Of a stretch of 64,000 bases of DNA, positions 53,221 through 64,000 are shown piece by piece. Below the pieces are notes generated by a model. The model saw only the letters and a program-made list of their open reading frames with translations, did no database searches and was not told the origin of the DNA. Numbering within the stretch: the first letter of the stretch is position 1; each line of letters begins with the position of its first letter. A program made the translations under genes and the position numbers. This DNA is from Macrosoma leucophasiata (taxonomy: Eukaryota > Arthropoda > Insecta > Lepidoptera > Hedylidae): contig JAWQUS010000027.1 in NCBI GenBank assembly GCA_036365455.1, positions 14,992,501-15,056,500 on the forward strand, written 5' to 3'.

Positions 53221-53835
53221 CATAGGTACCTATTTAATTTGAATACTAATGGTCGAGTACCAAAGTGTTTACCACCGCATTACGTTAGGTATTTTTCTAA
53301 TTCATTATTCAATTTAAATATCTGTAACGAAAGACATGATCAATTTGACAATCTTTAAATATGACCTTTATATAAATAAAACTCTCGTGGAAGGTCAACG
53401 GAATAATAGAGCTAAAAGTAGATGCATTAAGTTAATGAGTAAAATAGTTTTCCTTTTAGCTATTAACCATTTCTTATTCATAGTTTAATTACGTATATTT
53501 AGCTTTAGAGACTATTGTGAGCAAACAATTTTCATGAGACAATACAGAATGTTAACATAGCACTGCATATAATAAAGATGATAATTACCTACTTTAAGCT
53601 TAATAACTTTAAAAATAATGTTATTTGTAAGGCAGTTACTTACATCAATACAATTTAAATTCTTTTGTATTAACTTGCATTTTCATAAAAAATGTTTTAA
53701 TAACGCGGTTTTTCTCAATTCTTGCGTTTTTTTTTTCGAGTAAATGTTAATAAACGTACGATTTTTTTTTCGTCTGAAGTTTTTGCTACAAATTAAAGAT
53801 ACAGAAACTATTAATTATCCTTATAATTTTATTCG
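53221..53835. other. AT-rich DNA left of the LINE
   Basis: No feature recognised. The composition changes sharply at about 53836, where the LINE starts. Confidence 0.4.
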
Positions 53836-55519
53836 CCGCGCCGGTGTATGTCTGTATGTCAGAGAGGATGTCTGTTGTCGCCGTCTTGACCATTTTGAAG
53901 ACAAGGACCTGTCTATATTGTGGGCGCGCGTAGATTACGGTGGTTCCAACCGAATTTACGCGTGCGTGTACAGGTCCTATAGCGGAGACGGGGAGACAGC
54001 TCGCATGTTCGAGCACATCCAACAGGTGGTCGACACGGTGCTTGAACAGCATCCTTCTGCGGAGTTGGTGATTCTTGGCGACTTTAACGCACACCATACG
54101 GAGTGGTTGAGTTCCCGAATCACTGACTTCGCTGGAAGGACAGCTTATGACTTTGCGCTGGTTAATGGCCTCACACAAGTCGTAACCGGGTTCACCCGGA
54201 TACCAGATGTCGAGGGCCACACCGCCTCTTTGCTGGATCTTCTGCTGACCTCACATCCTGCCAACTATCAGGTGGTGGTCGAGGCTCCTTTAGGATCCTC
54301 AGATCACTGCTTGGTACGTACAAAAACCCTCTTGTCGGTTCGGGCGCCTCTGCAGCCCTCCTCCACACGGCAAGTGTGGCATTACAGGTCAGCAGATTGG
54401 GATGGACTGAGGGAGTTCCTGTCGTCCTACCCATGGAGGCAGCTTTGTTTCTCGTCGGAAGATCCGAGCACGTGCGCCGATGCTGTAACCGATGTGATAC
54501 ACCAGGGTATGGATTGTTTCATCCCGCACTCTGTTGTATCCATTGGCGGACGGTATCAGCCCTGGTTCGATAAGTCTTGTGCTGTGGCTTCTAACCATAA
54601 GCAGGAGACTTACAGAACCTGGACTGTGGCTCACGCCTGCAAGGATCCAAATGCCTCCGACCTAAAGAGAGTACTCAACGCTGCCTCCAGGTCCTCAAAG
54701 CTGCGGATAGCCAGAGCAAAGTCCAAGCATGTCGTTAGAGTTGGCAAGAAGCTAATGAGGCATCCTCCCGGGAGCCGTGCCTACTGGTCTCTTGCCAAAG
54801 CTATCGAAAAGAATTTTTGTCGGTCATCTTTCCCACCACTGCGAAAAACTGACGATAGCCTGGCCCACACGGCAAAAGAGAAAGCCGATCTCCTGGGCAG
54901 CCTCTTTGCCTCAAACTCGACTCTTGATGACATGGGTAACACAGCGCCTACCATCTCGCGCTGTGAAAGCTCTATGCCTGACGTCAAATTCACTCAGAAG
55001 AACGTCAGGCGAGCGCTGTTATCCCTTGACGTCAAGAAGTCGAGTGGGCCGGATTCCGTCCCTGCAGTGGTGTTGAAGATGTGCGCTCCCGAGCTGACCC
55101 CCGTTCTGACGCGCCTGTTATCGCTTTCTTACGATCATGGAAAAGTACCGTCTACGTGGAAGACAGCCCTTGTGCATCCGATACCCAAAAAAGGGGATCG
55201 CAGTGATCCGGCCAACTACAGGCCCATAGCAATAACCTCCCTACTCTGCAAAGTCATGGAGCGTGTGATCAATACACAGCTGCTGCAGTACCTGGAGGAT
55301 CATCAGCTGATCAGTGACCGCCAATATGGCTTTCGTCAAGGCAGATCTGCTGGTGATCTTCTAGTATATCTCACGCACTATTGGTCTCACGCCTTGGACA
55401 AGAGTGGGGAGGCATTGGTTGTAAGCCTGGATATTGCTAAGGCCTTTGACCGGGTCTGGCACGGGGCACTTCTCGCGAAATTGCCATCTTCACCGCTAAA
55501 AAAACCCCATTCATTGTAG
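53836..55519 (+). pseudogene. endonuclease and N-terminal RT of the LINE
   Basis: One continuous frame, open from 53744, but LINE sequence starts at about 53836 (GVCLYVREDV). It contains the apurinic-type endonuclease motifs LVILGDFNAHHTEWL and SSDHCLV, a linker, and RT motifs up to the first catalytic Asp: SGPDSVPAVVLKMCAPEL, PIPKKGDRSDPANYRPIAI, QYGFRQGRSAGDLLVYL and VVSLDIAKAFDRVW. After LLAKLP the frame ends within 10 codons at the deletion joint. The FADD/YADD box is missing, so the enzyme cannot work. Confidence 0.9.
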
Positions 55520-56199
55520 CACCACAGTTCCAGGGCACTCCGCTTGCCATTGGTAAGAGTATCGGTATCCTGGGCGTTGACATATCGAACGAAGTGCAAT
55601 TTGGGAGTCACATTGAGTGTAAGACCAAGTTGGCATCCAAAAAGTTGGGGGTGCTTAACAAAGCGAGGCAGTATTTCACATCGGGGCAGCTACTACAGCT
55701 TTATAAGGCCCAAGTGCGGCCCCATCTGCAATACTGCTCTCATTTGTGGGCGGGAGCCCCCAAGTACCAGCTTGGTCCACTTGACTCCCTACAAAAACGC
55801 GCCGTTCGTATTGTTAACGATCCGGGACTTACAGACAGGCTCGAACATCTGAGCCTGCGCAGAGATATTGGTAGTCTGTGAGTGTTATACCGTCTCTACA
55901 ATGGTGAGTGCTCTGTCGAACTGTTCGACATGGTGCCACCGTTTCTTTTTCTACACCGTACTACCCGCCGAAGAGAGAAGTTTCACCCTCACCGACTGGA
56001 CACCTGGCAGTGCTCAACGGTGCGGTTTTCTCGTTCGTTTCTGCCCAGAACGTGTAAATTGTGGAACGAACTTCCCTCTGAGGTGTTCCCTCGGTGCTAC
56101 AATATGGGGTTCTTCAAAAATGGCGTCAAAAGAGTCCTTCAGGGCTGGCAGCGCGTTGGCAACTCCCCTGGTGTTGCAAATGTCCATAGGCGACGGTGA
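55490..56199 (+). pseudogene. C-terminal domain of the LINE after the deletion
   Basis: Another frame starts AKKTPFIVAPQFQGTPL and continues KLGVLNKARQYFTSGQLL, QVRPHLQYCSHLWAGAP and SLRRDIGSL. A stop follows (TGA at 55879), and then YRLYNGECSVELFDMVPP and FLPRTCKLWNELPSEVFP in the same order as in intact elements. This is the post-RT region of jockey/CR1-type ORF2. One in-frame stop and the deletion break it. Confidence 0.85.
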
Positions 56200-56270
56200 C
56201 CACTTACCATCAGGTGGCCCGTCTGCTTGTCTGTAAACTTAATGACATAAAAAAAAAAAAAAAAAATCCT

Positions 56271-57086
56271 AAACAAATAAAGAAAAATATTGACAGGAAC
56301 TCAAACAATAAATAGCTTTTAGTTTTACATGTTGTCGGTTTTCTATTTTTGTCGCTATGTAACTTTTGCCATGGCTATACTGAAACTTTTATTTTGAATA
56401 TTTATTTTTTATCAGAGAGACAGCATGCATCTTGAGAAAGGCTATTGTTAAAAAGAGCACGCGGACGAAATCGTGTTCAACAAGTATAAAAATAATACGC
56501 ATGGCAGTCACTCGTGCGTCAATTTAACAGATAATAATCTCATTTAAAGTAATATACTAACACGAATACACAAGAATCGCAAAATTACAACAATTGACTC
56601 TGTAAGATCGCGTTGGTAATTGGTCTACCTACCTCTTCGACATAATCCACGGTCACCACGTTTACCGACCACATCCCATCAGCGGCTTACTCAACTAAAC
56701 AGTAGGTATTAGATTGTTCAAACAAATACCTATACCTAATCAGTGACAGATCTGCGCAGAGAAAAGATAGGCTCGGACTCAGGACGGCATAATTTTAGGG
56801 ATAGTTGATTTAAATGGTGAAACCGGGCATATTTATAGGAGATGTTTCAGAAATGTATTGAGCCTGGGCCCACTCTATGTATGGTATGCACAATAATAGT
56901 TAAAATTATTCTAAACAGTTTTAATTTTTATCATTGTGTCGTTTTTTTGTTCTAATGCATAAAAGTTACAACACAAAATAGGCACAAATGTCTTTTGTCA
57001 TAGGTACTTTTTTTATTGGAAAAAAGAAATTAAGCAAATCTATCTTAGACGAAAGTAATTGGACTTTTATGAAAAAAAGAAAGGAA
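56271..57086. other. AT-rich DNA; duplicated short segment
   Basis: No gene confirmed. The segment 56640-56720 has a diverged copy at 58870-58960. The stretch 56838-56900 resembles 16508-16565. Confidence 0.4.
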
Positions 57087-57740
57087 GGAAGAGGTATTAA
57101 TTGCCATAATTAGTGACAAACCACTCGATTGAACAAATTAGGTAATCGATGAAAGAATCAAAGAAACTTGACTTTTCCCTAATCTAATACCTTGAAATAT
57201 TAGGTTTTATGGCACAAGTACATTTTTTTAATGTAATGGAAGTGGTAAACAAGCGTGCAGTTCACATTGATGTTAAGTGATGACTGCAGCCTATAGACAC
57301 CCACACAAAGACCAAGGTCAAAATACAGATGCGTTACCACTCCTGAGGCCTAAGGTGTTATGCCTCTGTGCCAGAAATTACAGGGCCGTACATTACCACC
57401 TGACCGGAACACGATAGTTCTGAACACTACCATTTAGCGGCAAGTATATTAGGTAATGCGGTGCCTACGCTCGCGAGCTCAGTCACTGGAGCTCTACCAC
57501 CAGTAGAAAACTACTGTACAATATGGGGTTCCAGAATGAAACGTATCCTTTAAATATTACTGGCTGCCCAGCAACCTTCAAGGAAGAGGTAAATATTGCC
57601 ATAATAAGTGACACACAACTCGATTGCACAAATTAATCGTTGATTTAATCAAAGAAACTTTTCCCTAATACCTTGAAATATGAGAATTTTATTAAGGCAT
57701 ACCTAATGAACTAATACGGGGGTCCTGAATGAAACGTATC
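57087..57740. repeat. local direct duplication, about 202-bp unit
   Basis: TTGCCATAATTAGTGACA (57101) recurs as TTGCCATAATAAGTGACA (57595), and GAATGAAACGTATCCTTTA (57535) recurs as GAATGAAACGTATCTTTTA (57726). The two spacings (about 490 and 200) differ by the length of the family A element inserted into the first unit. Confidence 0.75.
57218..57505 (-). mobile_element. family A retroposon, nearly full length
   Basis: The body runs from a short T run through GCGTGCAGTTCACATTGATG and CCACCTGACCGGAACACG to AGTCACTGGAGCTCTACCAC. The uninterrupted second duplication unit fixes its edges to within a few bases. Confidence 0.8.
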
Positions 57741-58539
57741 TTTTAGATATAACTGGAAGCCTTCAAGAATAGTTGTAATAGTCTATCTATTCTCCGACCT
57801 ACCGAATATACACAATCGGTTAAGCAGTTTCGGACTTCGAATTTATTAATTAACTATTAAAGTTTATTAATGTTTCGAAGGAATTTTGTTACAAACACTG
57901 CGACAGAAGAATTTAGATATTAACAAATATGAACCAAATGATTCAGTCGTCCGTCCAAGTGATGTAACATAAATCAATAAACCTATGTACCTATATTATT
58001 ATGCATGACCAAATGCATGACCTACATCACCTGCATGTGAAAAGTTCTTTAAAAATTTGCAAAAATATATTATTGGAAATAATGTACTTTTTGTAGTTAG
58101 AGTAATAAAAACAAACCTTTGACGGAGGGAACCTATTTTGATAGATTACTCTTAAAGGATGATAGGAAGTAGGTACCTATTTAGTAGCATAAAAAGAAAG
58201 TAGAAGGACTGCCATCTGAAAAAGGGAAACAGAGGTAACCGCCGATGATAAAGAAGGTTTCTCTGTACGTACTAACGTACTAGGGAGTGACCAAAGCAGT
58301 TAGTCCTCTTCGTCATAAAGTACTTAGGGTCTGTGTTTGCGGCAGTACCAGCGGCTAGACTGCCTAACTGAATTGTTTTTTGCTGGTTTACGATTTTGTT
58401 ATTATATCCCTTCACATCGCCTATGAGGGCGATAGTGATAATCTAATTATAGTTACCCATTTAACGAATAAAACGGTATTAAAACAATAGCGATAATTAA
58501 ATTATATAGCTTTTCGGTATGAAACAATCAAAGAGGGTT
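57741..58539. other. AT-rich DNA, nothing recognised
   Basis: No exon or repeat recognised. Confidence 0.4.
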
Positions 58540-58825
58540 TCTTTTTTTCCTAATGGAAGTGGCAAATTAGCATGCAGTTCACATTGATGTTAAGTGATGA
58601 CTGCAGCCTATAGACACCCACACAAAGACCAAGGTCAAAATGCAGATGCGTTACCACTCCTGAGGCCTAAGATGTTATGCCTCTGTGCCGGAAATTACAG
58701 GGCCGTACATTACCACCTGACCGGAACACGGTAGTGCTGAACACTACCATTTAGCGACAAGTATATCAGGTAATGCGGTGGTGCCTACGGCCGCGAGCTC
58801 CGTCACTGGAGCTCTACCACCAGTG
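58540..58825 (-). mobile_element. family A retroposon, nearly full length
   Basis: Very close to the copies at 6605 and 57218 and the best preserved on the head side (CGCGAGCTCCGTCACTGGAG, CTCTACCACCAGT). Confidence 0.8.
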
Positions 58826-60207
58826 AAGTAACTTAACCAGGGTAACCAGGAGATAAAAGATGCAGTTATGTACTACATAATCTGTGTCCGCGTTTACTCA
58901 CCACATCCTATCAGCGGTTAACACAATAATCACGTTACCAGTATCATATTGTTCAGGTATATAAACACGAGCGTGTTATTCTTAGAAACAACAGCTTCAA
59001 TTGTCGCCACGTCCGGAGAGAAAGCTTCATCCCTTCTCCTGCGGTTTATGTATCAGATCTCTGAGCGTAACATAACTAGTGTTTCTAGCGTTAATGGACC
59101 TAAATTGAAGATATACGCGATTTTTACTTTGGATTCAAACCACCAATCAAATAGAAATAAATTAAAAAATTAAACCATTTGAAATTAAACTTGAATTAAG
59201 AGTAAAAGTTATACTTATTAAGATTATTCTTCTGAAAAAAGTAAATGCTGCAGGTATATATCTTTTAATTACAATAACATAAATCGTATCTGAATACTGA
59301 TACGGATATATGAATATCTTCTATCATACCGATTTTATAATACGGATATGAAATTATTTCGTAATTTTCGTAGGTATCCTTGAGTTTCGAATAGTTTCAG
59401 TTACGAATATAGGACCAATGACTCTGTTTCTAGATTATGGACGTTCACATTATTTGATTCTCATGATAATCTGTACTAGATTGTGTAGATGTACCTAAGT
59501 TCACTTTTAAAAGAGCTCTTACTGAGTTTGTTCGGTAGCGGAGTTCTACTCAGTAGTGACTGCCATTTGGAACTCTGCTAAGTGAATAACTTTGATCTTG
59601 ACGAACTTTTCTTTTTCCTCATTTAACATCATTGAAGGAATTGAAAAATATTGTGCTAACGATATTTTAACGAAGTTCTTTAAATTCAATTTATAATTTA
59701 CTATTAATACTAAAATGTTTTTACTTTTACTATATGTTATATTTATTTACTCTAGGTAATTTATGATTTCTAGACTTTTTGAAAGTAGATATCTGTAAAG
59801 ATTTATTCGAAATAAAAATATTTTCTTTCTTTCTTTCTATTAGATAATTTCAGAAAAACGGATACCTAACTAACTTCTAAGTTAGTGGATATTTTTTTTA
59901 AATAAAAAAGAAAAACAATAAGTATGTGTAAGCAAGTAAGAAGTTAGACTTCTCTAGCGCAACTGATAGTAGCTAATAGTAGCGCATCTTAGGTAATAAT
60001 ATTTTCCAATCTCTCCAAAAGAATCATAACTTCAAAAACTCTTCTTTATTTGGGTTGTACTGATATTCGAATTTATCTAAAACTTTTATATATCCGGTCG
60101 ATGACGGTTACGGAGCTCCAAATAACTAGTTAATCATTACTAAAGTAACTTTTTTTTAAGATCGATGGCTTATGACTCGGACTTTTATAGAAACAATATT
60201 GATAAAT
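58826..60207. other. AT-rich DNA, TTTC microsatellite at 59821-59840
   Basis: It contains a TATATAAA box at about 58957-58964 and a TTTC microsatellite. The first-exon-like element at 58902-58906 (-) is discussed among the findings. No gene confirmed. Confidence 0.35.
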
Positions 60208-60487
60208 GAAACAAGCATACAGTTTACTTTGACCTACTTATATGTTTATAGGCTACAGTATTAAATGTCATCAAATTTAAATCTAAAAACCAGAGTTTTC
60301 AATGTAGATGAGTTCCCACTCTTGAGACCTAATTTGTTATACCTCCGTTTCGGAAATTACAGGACCGTATATTACCACCTAACCGGAATACAATAGCGCT
60401 GAACACTTTCATAAAGCGGCACGTAGATTCGGTAATGCAGTGGTTACTATTTCCTCGAGCTTCGTCACTGGAGTTCTATCCCCAGTA
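60208..60487 (-). mobile_element. family A retroposon, old diverged copy
   Basis: Keeps the order of family A landmarks (GCATACAGTTTACTTTGA, TACCACCTAACCGGAATACA, TCGTCACTGGAGTTCTATC) with many substitutions, so it is older than the other copies. Confidence 0.7.
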
Positions 60488-60705
60488 AAAACTTAAAAGA
60501 CAAGTTATATTATTTTGCAATTAATTATTATTGAAGAGATAATGATTTATTTTTACATGTATATGGGTTTCAGTCCACCATCAACGTGGACTGTTATTTG
60601 TTTTGTCATTCCCATAAAAAAACAGAATGAAATGAGCTCATGAGATCTCCGATTATCCCATTCTTTGTGTATACTTACACGTGCGCAATGTTAGATAGAT
60701 AGTAA

Positions 60706-60976
60706 TCTATATATATAAAAATCAATTGCTGTTCGTTAGTCTCGCTAAAAGTCGAGAACAACTGTACCGATTTGGCTAATTTTGATTTTGAATGATTTTT
60801 GGAAGTCCGGGGAAGGTTAGAAGAGTTGGGAAAGGGAAAAGGTGAGAAAATATGAAGAAATTGAAGGGAAATAGTAAAAACCACAATTTTATTTTTCATA
60901 CAAATAGTTCGTATCTATCAAACCTTTGACACATTATTTCATTGTGAGGTAATACGAAGTTTGCCGGGTCAGCTAG
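60706..60976 (+). mobile_element. short Helitron, 271 bp
   Basis: Starts TCTATATATATAAAAATCAA after A (60705) and ends CTAG (60973-60976) before T, with ACGAAGTTTGCCGGGTCAG. Same subfamily as 24087-24359 and 40543-40789, in the other orientation. Confidence 0.85.
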
Positions 60977-61278
60977 TTCTATATAAAGTTTTGCTGATTA
61001 TACTTGTTTATAAAAGCAGTATCACAACATTAAGGTTCGGTTGCACCACACTAATGATTAAAGTTATTGTTTTTGTCATATTTAACAAGAAGTAACTAGG
61101 TATTACAGGTAACATTTACTTTAGCAGTGACTGCGAAATGCGTTGCACAAGCGTATTTTTCACAGTTAAAGTTATCAAGGTTGACAGTTTCCCTCACCAT
61201 CGGACAGATAATTGGGATTAACTTTAATACTGACGAAGCTCGACCAGTTACTATTAACAGTCAATTTTAAACGTAAAC

Positions 61279-61575
61279 GTATCTTCACGCCTGTAATCCC
61301 CGAAGGGGTAGCCAGAGGTAAATGCATGCATTCAATCAGACGTTCAAACACCCACGTTTTGGCCCATGTAACAGGTGGCGAGCCTATTGACATCTCCGGC
61401 CACATTACCAGACTTCGAAATACTGGGAAACTTCCAGAAAATGGTAAAATCCCAATACAACCAGAGGTAAAGGATTTTACACCGTTATCTCTAATATCCC
61501 CGACCCGGGAATCGAACCCGGGACCCCAGCGTTGTAGTAGTGGCTTGCTGTCTGTAGGCTGCTGAGGCAGTTATT
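61279..61575 (-). mobile_element. SINE B copy, well preserved
   Basis: The + strand shows TCCCCGAAGGGGTAGCCAGA, GGCGAGCCTATTGACATCTC, GAAAATGGTAAAATCCCAAT and, at the head side, CCCGGGAATCGAACCCGGG (B box in reverse) followed by the complement of the A box region. The open frame over it is accidental. Confidence 0.8.
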
Positions 61576-61914
61576 TGTTTTTTTATTAACCGGATTCTTT
61601 AGCGAATTTGTTAAAGTTAAAGTAAGATGATGTAAGCCAGCCTAAGAACATGCTTAGGTACTATAACAAGAACCCTTGCAATGCATTTTCTATAGCAAGG
61701 CAGTTACAAAAGTGAATCATTGACCATTTCATAAGTGTTTAATCTAATGATGGTGCTTAGTACTATTTTATTTTACGTCTTTGATGTTTTTTCTTTTAGA
61801 TACCTACCTACTTATTATGAACTAGTGCTGACTATACCTACAAAGTATTCAATATGATTCGGTTATAGTAAAAGTAAATTGCGTTTTGAAACAAAAAATG
61901 TAGAAAAAGCACCG

Positions 61915-61970
61915 GCGGTGTAAGAGGACCGGGATATTGCACACTCCCTGTCTACCCCTTAATGTACCTA
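61915..61970 (+). repeat. old RTE-like LINE 3' fragment
   Basis: GGACCGGGATATTGCACACT and CCCTGTCTACCCCTTAATG are diverged versions of the tail at 8700-8750. Confidence 0.5.
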
Positions 61971-61979
61971 TGCTTATGG

Positions 61980-62109
61980 CCGAATACTCAAAGGTCACTC
62001 AATTTTAAGCAACCATCAAATATGCGCTATCTCTATCGTTTGAATGTGTTTTATAAAGACAGAAGACTTTTAAGTCCCACTTTGATTTAAGTGACGTTTG
62101 AGTATTTGG
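61980..62109. mobile_element. 130-bp MITE
   Basis: Ends CCGAATACTCAAAGGTCACT and, reverse complemented, CCAAATACTCAAACGTCACT match at 18 of 20 positions. No convincing target duplication. Confidence 0.6.
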
Positions 62110-62254
62110 TCGTTAGTATGTTAACAATAGAATGTGTAAGTTATTGTTATACATTTTATAATTAATTTACTATCCTGTATAATTATAGAGTTGTAGAGTC
62201 ATTTATAAAGGCTTGTTGTATTTATGAAAATCGAAGATAAATGATTGTGTCAAT

Positions 62255-62430
62255 TTGTCAGCGAAAAGCTTAAAAACTATTCTATGTAACACATAGGATA
62301 GTTTTTATCTTCAAGTTACCCTCTATGTTTGTTCAAAATTATATAAAAATCTGTTCAGCGGTTTTTGCGAGAAGGAGTAACAAACAAACAAATATACAAA
62401 CTTTCGCATTTATAATATTTATACGATTCA
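62255..62430 (-). mobile_element. Helitron 5' fragment
   Basis: TTCAGCGGTTTTTGCGAGAA, GGAGTAACAAACAAACAAAT and CTTTCGCATTTATAATATTT are the 5' side of the 17683/20824 type Helitrons. The 3' end with CTAG is missing. Confidence 0.5.
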
Positions 62431-62944
62431 TTCAGAAACAATTAATTTCCCTATGTAGTTTAAATAAAACATTACAATTAACATAAACAAAGGGTTCTCC
62501 AATGGGGAAGATTTACAGCACAAATCCTATTAGCCGTAGAACGCGAAAACGGGCGAAACATTGGTATAATCGTGTATGTGTGCATGAATTCATTTTTACT
62601 CGTATGCCTATCTCCTCAGAGTATAGGTGAGGAAGAATATATCCTCAAAAGCTGATACTAAGTACATCTTACTTAATCTTAGGAAACCTTGTTGCTGTCC
62701 TATTAGACTTGTAGCAGGCTAGACCTCCAAGTAGGTATACTTACAATTAGAAGTAGTAGGTAACATAAATACTAAGTTAAACACACACGCTACTGCTGAT
62801 GCTTCATATTCAGTTCGTAGATAGACAATAATCTTTGGAGCTTATCTAACAAGTGTCTTATGCCATGTGCGCTAGAAATAGCGCTCAGTTGATTCTACAT
62901 ATCCAAGTTAACTAGGAATACACTTACCACCAGAGCGGCCCGGT
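62431..62944. other. AT-rich spacer
   Basis: Nothing recognised except a possible minus-strand donor CTGGTGGTAAGTG near 62930 with no supporting exon. Confidence 0.35.
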
Positions 62945-63200
62945 CAGCCTAACGCCCTAACTACACACAGTACAAATATGAACGGTATGGAAACTACGTA
63001 CAAAACGTTCAAAACGGCACACTCACACAAACATGCGCATCGACGCTCGAGTAGTGAGTGACTCGGAGCTGTAGCACCGCGAGAACCGCTTAGGGGCCTC
63101 GTTGATGCGCATGTTTGCGTGATTGCGCCGTTTCAACGTTTTGTACGTAGTTTCCATACTGTTCATATTTGTACTGTGACTGAGTTAGCGCGAGGCCACG
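62945..63200. mobile_element. long foldback element, 80-bp arms
   Basis: Arms 62966-63045 and 63099-63178 are about 90% complementary (CACAGTACAAATATGAAC, GGAAACTACGTACAAAACGT, CAAACATGCGCATC) around a 53-base GC-rich loop. Weaker pairing extends about 20 bases further out. There is no open frame and no transposase. Confidence 0.75.
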
Positions 63201-64000
63201 CCCACCCTTTCTGCCGGACCCTGAATACCGTGTCGTGTAATAGCCTTACGTCGTGTAACACCTTTACTTAGGTACCATCCATGTACAAATGTACATTGCA
63301 TGGTTGTTTGCCACCATATTAAAAAATGTATCGTCGCTTTGTCTTATTAAGCCTTCCATTGAAAATACTACCTACCAGTGTAAAACTGTACGAAAAAGTA
63401 CTTGATGATCATTTAAGTAAAGCTTGTATTAAATCATTCAGTAAAATTCATAATGATGTACCTATATCAATGGTAAAATCAATCAATCAATCATCAAGGA
63501 TGTTTGTGGTTATGTCCCGACAAGCAAACATGTCCCGGATACACGCGAAGTTGACAAAAAAGTGACCTCAAGTTAAAAGGAAAAAATTATGAAGCGTTAG
63601 GAAAACACAAGGAGCGATAAACAATGTTACATAATTCTAAACAAAAAAAAACACAAACGGACTCTTGAGTTTATGAATATGGAAATACAATACCTGTCCA
63701 TAAAAAAATGGCGTGCACTTGTTATATGTTTGGTAAGCTCATCAGCTGTGTTAATCTCTAATCACGGCTTTATTTCCTCATACTGCGCTATTCTATGGGT
63801 AACAGTGCGTTAACATAGCCACAAACGGTTTCGGTCCAATCCAGGATCCCGTATAGAGATATATGTGCAATGGGCGTGTTCACGCGAGCATTCTGTTGCT
63901 CACCTTACCTAATCGCCGTATTACCTAGAACAAAACTGGCGCTACAGCAAAAAAAAACATTATCGTCAGAAACCGAATGCCTATAATAATATGAAAAAAC
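63201..64000. other. right end of the window, no gene recognised
   Basis: A family A-like tail piece may lie at 63280-63325 (ATGGTTGTTTGCCACCATA). No exon was supported; the frame at 63326-63565 has no recognisable features. Confidence 0.35.

Larger units (their letters stand above)
53836..56270 (+). mobile_element. jockey/CR1-like LINE with internal deletion
   Basis: About 53% GC against about 30% around it. It is 5' truncated inside the endonuclease, keeps EN and the first half of RT (to 55500), lacks about 130 codons of the RT palm, resumes with the C-terminal domain (55490-56199) and ends with an A run (56251-56268). No clear target duplication was found. Remnants of the same or related elements are at 27930-28250 and 39023-39330. 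Confidence 0.9.

Noticed and set aside
53744..53835. N-terminus of the LINE protein from the first ATG
   Set aside because: The first 30 codons are AT-rich flanking DNA; similarity to LINE endonuclease starts at about 53836.
61212..61565. 117-codon gene
   Set aside because: It lies over SINE B in reverse; phrases such as RESNPGPQ come from the B box sequence read in frame.
62930..63200. viral terminal hairpin
   Set aside because: A long stem could suggest a parvovirus-type end, but no viral gene is near and the structure fits a foldback transposon.

Overview
The window looks like AT-rich nuclear DNA from a lepidopteran insect (moth or butterfly). It has small spliced genes with long introns and a dense mix of transposable elements. 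The Helitron ends (5' TC with TATATATAAA-type starts, 3' CTAG or CTAA, inserted between A and T) and the LINE and SINE tails resemble those I know from Lepidoptera. The order is an inference from repeats and codon use; the species cannot be told.

Three host genes are supported. (1) A terminal exon on the + strand (4202-5959) encodes a secreted-looking, Thr- and Gln-rich protein of unknown function; its first exon was not found. (2) A complete three-exon CCDC12 homologue (13942-16407, +) encodes a small coiled-coil protein of the spliceosome-associated CCDC12 family. (3) A six-exon alpha-carbonic anhydrase (21054-33888, -) has all zinc ligands, the proton-shuttle His, the extracellular disulfide cysteines and a C-terminal GPI-anchor signal; its signal-peptide exon was not found. 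Weaker signs of genes are an orphan promoter with a 5' exon at 3398-3500 (-), a possible second exon at 2799-2850 (-), and a possible 3' exon near 45531 (-).

Most of the rest is mobile DNA. A roughly 2 kb Helitron occurs three times (30184-32265, 34759-36705, 43042-45097), two copies carrying an inserted poly(A) retroposon and all three a GGT/ACC triplet block. There are many short Helitrons, one nested exactly inside another (24087-24359 within 23948-24462). Non-LTR elements include an RTE-like family with two young 5'-truncated copies flanked by 11-bp target duplications (7745-8777 and 33002-33234) and a jockey/CR1-like element (53836-56270) that has lost its catalytic RT core by internal deletion. 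Several SINE families, a hAT-like dimeric MITE (27369-27862), two TIR elements with TAA target duplications (23165-23849, 46910-47381) and several foldback elements complete the set.

From 33889 to 64000 I found no convincing host gene, only repeats and AT-rich unassigned DNA. Nothing suggests a bacterial or defence-type system. The most interesting material is the layered transposon biology (Helitrons carrying retroposons, nested and dimeric elements) and an unusual number of near-perfect short-loop hairpins.
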